This document shows, piece by piece, positions 60,152 through 64,000 of a stretch of DNA of 64,000 nt. Source of the DNA: Phycisphaerae bacterium (lineage in GTDB: Bacteria; Planctomycetota; Phycisphaerae; Sedimentisphaerales; Anaerobacaceae); NCBI GenBank assembly GCA_030601845.1, contig JAUWAY010000001.1:1-64000 (forward strand), given 5' to 3'. Under the pieces are notes generated by a model. It worked only from the letters and a program-made list of their open reading frames with translations, made no database searches and was not told the DNA's origin. Every line of letters starts with the position of its first letter. Positions within the stretch are counted from its first letter, which is position 1. The position numbers were made by a program, and so were the translations under genes.

Positions 60152-61157
60152 CTTTGAACCTTCTAAAAAAATTGTTAAGATTTCGCAACAAAACCCGATT
60201 TCACATTTCCAAACAAAACACTATTTCACGTTAGATTCTCGGCGCAAGCGCGCACTGGGCTGCCGCCGTCACAGCTACACCCTTGTCAGATTTTGCCCTC
60301 CGAGATGGCTGGTTTTTTAGTGGGGGAAAGCTCGACAGGATAAAAGAGCGGGCTTCCTCACCACTCCTCCTTGCATTATTGAGTCATATATTATCGGACA
60401 AAACGGAAAAAGTCAAGTGTTTTTTTCATTTTTGAGAATTTTTTTCAATACTTTTCTCCGTAAATCGACAAAAATCGCGGTTCCTTCCTGTAAATCCCCT
60501 TTTAAAACCCCAAAACAGTCCCAATCCGTGTAAGTCCCTGTCTAATTTTTCTTTGTCTCTTTGTGCCTTCGTGGCTGGTTTTGAATTTTGTATTTTGGTC
60601 ATTTGAATTTGTTTAGGATTTAGATATTCGAATTTCGTATTTCAGGTATTCTCTGTGTCCTCTGCGGCTGATTCTTCTTTGTGTTGGAGCCTGTCCGCCA
60701 TCTTGTCCGTCGTCTTGTCCGTCGTCTTGTCCGCCGTCTTGTCCTTCGTAGCCTTGGCGAAGAAGGATAGCGAAGACGGATGCCTTCGTGTCCTGCGTAG
60801 CTCCTAAGGAGAGAAGCATGGATGTGGCTAATAAATAATTAGTGTTAATTCGTGCAAATTCGTGGCTATATTCCTTCGTGAAATCCGTGGTTATTTTTTG
60901 TGTCTTTTCGTGGCTAACTAAATCTATCTAATCTGTGGCTCAACTAATTCACTAATTCTCTAATCCACTACAATTCTGGTACCCTGATCCCTGATAACCT
61001 ACACCCTGATTTCCTGATATCCAGATATCCCAATTTCCGCCCTCTGTCTTCCGCCCTCTGTCTTCCGCCCTCTGACTTCTGACTTCTGTCTTCTGACTTC
61101 TGACCCCCCGACCCCTGACCCCTGACTTCTGTCTTCTGTCCTCCGTCCTCTGTTGTC
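60152..61157. other. Repeat-rich gene-free region
   Basis: No coding frame supported. The promoter of the giant protein must lie at the left end, where a GC-rich palindromic stretch (60230-60370) is unexplained. The rest is dispersed repeat: TTTGAATTTGTTTAGGATTT at 60607, 12-base CTTGTCCGTCGT tandem units at 60691-60748, TTCGTGGCTA units at 60850-60915, and TTCTGTCTTCTGACTTCTG units at 61040-61155. Confidence 0.6.
60691..60748. repeat. 12-base tandem repeat CTTGTCCGTCGT
   Basis: About five units in tandem with one or two changes each. The minus frame would read DDGQDDGQ, but there is no gene. Spacer-free, so not a CRISPR array. Confidence 0.7.
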
Positions 61158-61490
61158 AGTCTTAAGTCTTGTGTCTTGAGTCTTGTGTCTGTGTTCATTT
61201 TTCGCAAATTTTCTCTATTTTTCTCTATTTTTCTCTATTTTTCGCAATTTTGTCGCTACTTTTCTCTACTTTTCTCATTTTTTCTCTACTTTTCTCTACT
61301 TTTCACCACTTTTTTCCTACCTATTTTACCCAAACCCTACAACCTAACTATCTAACCCCCGTTTTTGACCCAAAAATCAGTGTAATCTGTGAAATCTGTG
61401 GTTAAATTTCGCCAATTTTATCAAATTCCGGATAATTTCAGTCCTAAACTTTGTTATTCCAGATTTAAAAACTTGCGCGTTTGATGCGAA
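61158..61490. repeat. Left arm of a long inverted repeat around the SH3 gene
   Basis: About 333 bases, running from GTGTCTTGAGTCTTGTG through TTTTCTCTATTTTTCTC arrays, CAACCTAACTATCTAACCCC and GGATAATTTCAGTCCTAAAC to ACTTGCGCG. The reverse complement recurs at 63133-63495. Confidence 0.85.
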
Positions 61491-61657
61491 AATCTCCTCC
61501 CTCATCTGTCTATAAGCAGCCGAACTTGGCACTTTCGGCTGGGCTCAAAATCCCCCGAACACCCCTCAGGCAGCAAAATAGCGTAAGAAATGAAGCTATG
61601 CCCAACTTTCCTCGGTGCCGACGGGCCTTGATTTGTTCTAACCGAAAAGGAGCTAAG

Positions 61658-62863
61658 TTATTTTAACTCAACTACTTCTACTTCGGTAAATCGCACCAGA
61701 GCCCCTGCCGTCTGTGGATTCGGCTCAATTGTCCCGACCAGCCCGACCTTACGGCCTATAAATTTGCCCAAATCCATCTCTGAAGCCGAACCGCTCGCCT
61801 CAACGTAGCAAACCGTTTTGCCCGAATCGTCGATTATCCGGTATCGTTTTACTTCCGCCTCCGGCCCGTAAATGCTTGAAGTTTCTAACTTTCCGATAAT
61901 TGCAAATCTGCCCAGGTCTTGAACTTTAGCCAGTCTTTTGGCACGGGTTTTATCTATCTGTTCTTGAGCCTGCTGCAACTGCGAATTCTGAAGCTGAACC
62001 ACTTCGGCTATCTCCGCAGCCAGTTCAAAACGCTCTATCTGCTTAATCGCAAACTGGCAATAACGTGCAGCTTTGCCCGCCTCTTTGTTGCCGGCAATTT
62101 CAAGAAGTGCCTTCCTTATTTTTGTATAATCCTGCCTGGCTATTGGCTTGGCTTGCTGGGCCTGCATTTGCTTTTTCAGGGCGTAATATTCTTTGAGCTT
62201 TTCGTCCTCAACAGAGAGCTTTGTGAGAACAACCGCGCCGGTATCAACAGCAGGAGCGGCAGTTAGCGGGACTTCTCCGACCTCGCCCAGGGCCTTTGTA
62301 TATTTGGTGCTTACCCAAAGATAGGCACCGGCCGGTGGGACAATCTTATAATAATTGTCTTTCTCTTCACCCAGCAACTTGACTTTGTCACCCCGGTTTA
62401 GCTTTACCTGCGGAGTCTCAGAATGTATGGGCTCCCTGTATTCCGAGCCGGCATAGACACGAACAGCGTCGCCGGTAACAGTCCCAATAGCAGGATTGTT
62501 CAGGTCAATGCCGACATACTGCATTGAAATCCAGGAAAAACTGCCGGTCGGAGGGATAATGCGAGACCAACTGAATTGACTGCTGACAACCTTTACCCTG
62601 TCCGTTTTGTTTAGCTTGCCACAGCGGTAGTAATTCGTACCCGGGCCGGAACGAATATAAACGTCATCGCCGGTTATCTCGGCAACATAAGGAAAAGATG
62701 GCATACTCACAGCGTTAACGTCATCGGCCGAAACAGGTTTTTCGGGTAAAGTTGTAGTTTCCTGCCCGGCCTTCGCAGTCGCTTCGGCGGAGTAGGCGGC
62801 AAAACCAATGGAGACCAATACTGTCAAAATGATAGCGATAAGGAAATTGATGCGAGATTGCAT
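61658..62863 (-). CDS. Exported protein with two SH3b domains, coiled coil and C-terminal OB-like domain
   Basis: 401 residues with a signal peptide (cleavage near AYSAEA). Two bacterial SH3 domains are visible: about 62-115 (DDVYIRSGPGTNYYRCGKL, IIPPTGSFSWISMQYV) and about 128-190 (GDAVRVYAGSEYREPIHS, IVPPAGAYLWVSTKY). A helical region (about 215-320, AEIAEVVQLQNSQLQQAQEQID) follows, then a beta-rich domain with OB-like features (FAIIGKLETSSIYGPEAEVKRYRIIDD, GRKVGLVGTIEPN). SH3b domains commonly bind peptidoglycan, so a cell-wall role is likely. The gene is flanked by long inverted repeats but has ordinary features itself. Confidence 0.82.
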   Translation of the reverse strand: MQSRINFLIAIILTVLVSIGFAAYSAEATAKAGQETTTLPEKPVSADDVNAVSMPSFPYVAEITGDDVYIRSGPGTNYYRCGKLNKTDRVKVVSSQFSWSRIIPPTGSFSWISMQYVGIDLNNPAIGTVTGDAVRVYAGSEYREPIHSETPQVKLNRGDKVKLLGEEKDNYYKIVPPAGAYLWVSTKYTKALGEVGEVPLTAAPAVDTGAVVLTKLSVEDEKLKEYYALKKQMQAQQAKPIARQDYTKIRKALLEIAGNKEAGKAARYCQFAIKQIERFELAAEIAEVVQLQNSQLQQAQEQIDKTRAKRLAKVQDLGRFAIIGKLETSSIYGPEAEVKRYRIIDDSGKTVCYVEASGSASEMDLGKFIGRKVGLVGTIEPNPQTAGALVRFTEVEVVELK

Positions 62864-63132
62864 TTTTTTAGCTCCTAAAAAAGGTTGTTATTGAAAAACA
62901 GCTAAAACGCCAAACGATTTTACTTTGTTACCGCCGAGTTCGCAAGCCCCGCCAGGTTTACTTTCTTCGCTTCGGGCTTCGACTGAACTCAGCCGAATGT
63001 CCTCGAGGGCAGGTTTAATTTCTTTCTCTGCGCCCTCTGCGGTTGATTTTTTTGTTTTGGCTTCAAATTAGCACCGGTCTTGGTCGTTGTCAACTTTTTT
63101 ATTCCTGCGATGTCGGGGATTTTGAGGGGAAA
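62864..63132. other. Gene-free region upstream of the SH3 gene
   Basis: No coding frame supported. It should contain the promoter of the SH3-domain gene, but no clear one is seen. It ends where the right arm of the inverted repeat begins. Confidence 0.4.
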
Positions 63133-63495
63133 GTTCGCATCAAACACGCAAGTTTTCGAACCAAATACGCAAGTTTTTAAATCTGGAATAACAAAGTTTA
63201 GGACTGAAATTATCCAGAATTTGATAAAATTGGCAAAATTTAACCACAGATTTCACAGATTACACTGATTTTTGGGTCAAAAACGGGGGTTAGATAGTTA
63301 GGTTGTAGGGTTTGGGTAAAATAGGCAAGAAAAAAGTGGTGAAAAGTAGCGAAAAGTAGAGAAAAAATGAGAAAAGTAGAGAAAAAATGAGAAAAGTAGC
63401 GACAAAATTGCGAAAATTTGCAAAAAATAGAGAAAAATTGTGAAAAATGAACACAGACCCAAGACACAAGACTCAAGACTCAAGACTGAAGACAG
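63133..63495. repeat. Right arm of the long inverted repeat
   Basis: The reverse complement of 61158-61490 with few changes and one extra tandem unit (ACGCAAGTTTTCGAACCAAAT). It reads TTCGCATCAAACACGCAAG through AGAGAAAAAATGAG arrays to AGACACAAGACTCAAG. Confidence 0.85.
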
Positions 63496-63918
63496 AGGAC
63501 AGAAGTCAGATAGAGGTAAATTCGAAATTCGAATATCGAAATCCGAAACAAATCCAAATGACCGAAACTCAAAAAATCAAAACCGACCGCGGATTACACG
63601 GAGGAATATAGCCACGAATTGTCACGAATTTTCACTAATTATTTATTAGCCACATCCATGCTTCGCTCCTTAAGAGCTACGCAGGACAAGGAGGGCGGAA
63701 GACGAACGACGGACAGCTGGGTTCCCGCTCCCCGATCGGAGTCGAGGACAAGCTTCGCGGGCACAAGTCCATTCTCCGCAGTAGAATTGCTACGAAGGAT
63801 GAATTTCGCGGATTGCGCGGAGACAACATCATGATAATTTCAGTTGAATTAACACAGGCGATTGTTAAAATGGTGCGGTGATGGTGTGTGGAGAAAAACT
63901 TAATAAGAGTTAACCTAT
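63496..63918. other. Repeat-rich gene-free region
   Basis: It contains inverted counterparts of the outer repeats at 60600-60850, for example AATCCAAATGACCGAAA and ATTTATTAGCCACATCCATGC (63640-63661) and AGCTACGCAGGAC. The 71-residue ORF at 63619 is read from repeats. No gene supported until 63919. Confidence 0.5.
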
Positions 63919-64000
63919 ATGTATGACAGAGTCATTGACAAGGTAATAATTAAGTGTCCAGAGTGTAAACAAAAACTCAGGTTCCCTTTGTTCCAGAGCA
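63919..64000 (+). CDS. Start of a zinc-ribbon protein, cut by the window edge
   Basis: The frame opens ATGTATGACAGAGTC and gives MYDRVIDKVIIKCPECKQKLRFP. The CPEC pair followed by KLRFP is the usual first half of an N-terminal zinc ribbon found before J-domains, forkhead-like or membrane regions. AAGAG lies upstream. Too short for ORF calling; the product cannot be named. Confidence 0.5.
   Translation, partial: MYDRVIDKVIIKCPECKQKLRFPLFQS

Noticed and set aside
60230-60380. Possible c-di-GMP riboswitch upstream of the giant beta-helix gene
   Set aside because: GAGGGCAAAA and GGCAGCCCAGTGC on the minus strand recall parts of GEMM-I, but the conserved GACGCAAAGCC and tetraloop-receptor parts are missing.
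60691-60748. Possible CRISPR array
   Set aside because: Units are 12 bases and contiguous without unique spacers; no cas genes in the window.

Overview
The window looks like a chromosomal segment of an uncultured, Gram-negative, heterotrophic bacterium, most likely a member of the Planctomycetota, class Phycisphaerae (inference). The basis is a C-terminal PEP-CTERM sorting tag, very large secreted beta-helix proteins, uronate and pectin degradation genes, LptF/LptG-type lipopolysaccharide export permeases, and many dispersed short-period repeats of a kind often seen in genomes of this group. No phylogenetic marker could be searched, so the assignment is tentative.

Layout. 1-650: a strong promoter with a candidate structured RNA, then repeat-filled DNA. 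650-4,650 (minus strand): a MntA-like nucleotidyltransferase with a truncated HepT toxin, a repeat-tailored lipoprotein, and the protein quality-control set clpP-clpP-tig. tRNA-Gly follows. 5.3-11.2 kb: a membrane-anchored protein-isoaspartate methyltransferase, an IS3-type transposase remnant, a DNRLRE-domain exoprotein, an internally deleted tricorn protease and an OPT oligopeptide transporter. 11.2-18.5 kb: a compact seven-gene operon of mostly unknown membrane proteins built around a MutL/GlmL-type ASKHA ATPase; this is the best candidate for an undescribed system. 18.6-30.9 kb: sugar-acid and plant polysaccharide genes (KduD, a zinc dehydrogenase, a TRAP transporter, a glycosidase-esterase fusion) with GTP-dependent PEP carboxykinase. 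31.5-37.5 kb: nusA-infB-rbfA, a degenerate endonuclease III-fold protein and hisG. 37.5-46.6 kb: secreted proteins, an HtrA-like protease, a seven-repeat HAF/PEP-CTERM protein, lptF-lptG and TPP-riboswitch-controlled thiC. 46.9-54 kb: a beta-helix protein, a DUF1266-like protein, an M24 peptidase, a PL10-type pectate lyase and a rhomboid protease. 54.3-60.2 kb: a 1,931-residue beta-helix exoprotein with an internal 340-residue duplication. 60.2-64 kb: an SH3-domain protein between long inverted repeats, and the start of a zinc-ribbon gene at the edge.

Two themes stand out. First, genes for pectin and uronate breakdown lie in several small clusters: pectate lyase outside, then glycosidase-esterase, TRAP uptake, KduD, and PEPCK for gluconeogenesis. 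Second, repeats have invaded genes and gaps alike. At least three exported proteins have N-termini partly encoded by short-period repeats, palindromes sit inside or at the ends of coding regions, a roughly 200-bp element with inverted ends occurs three times in 12 kb and supplies the thiC stop codon, and repeat sequence lies at the broken end of HepT.
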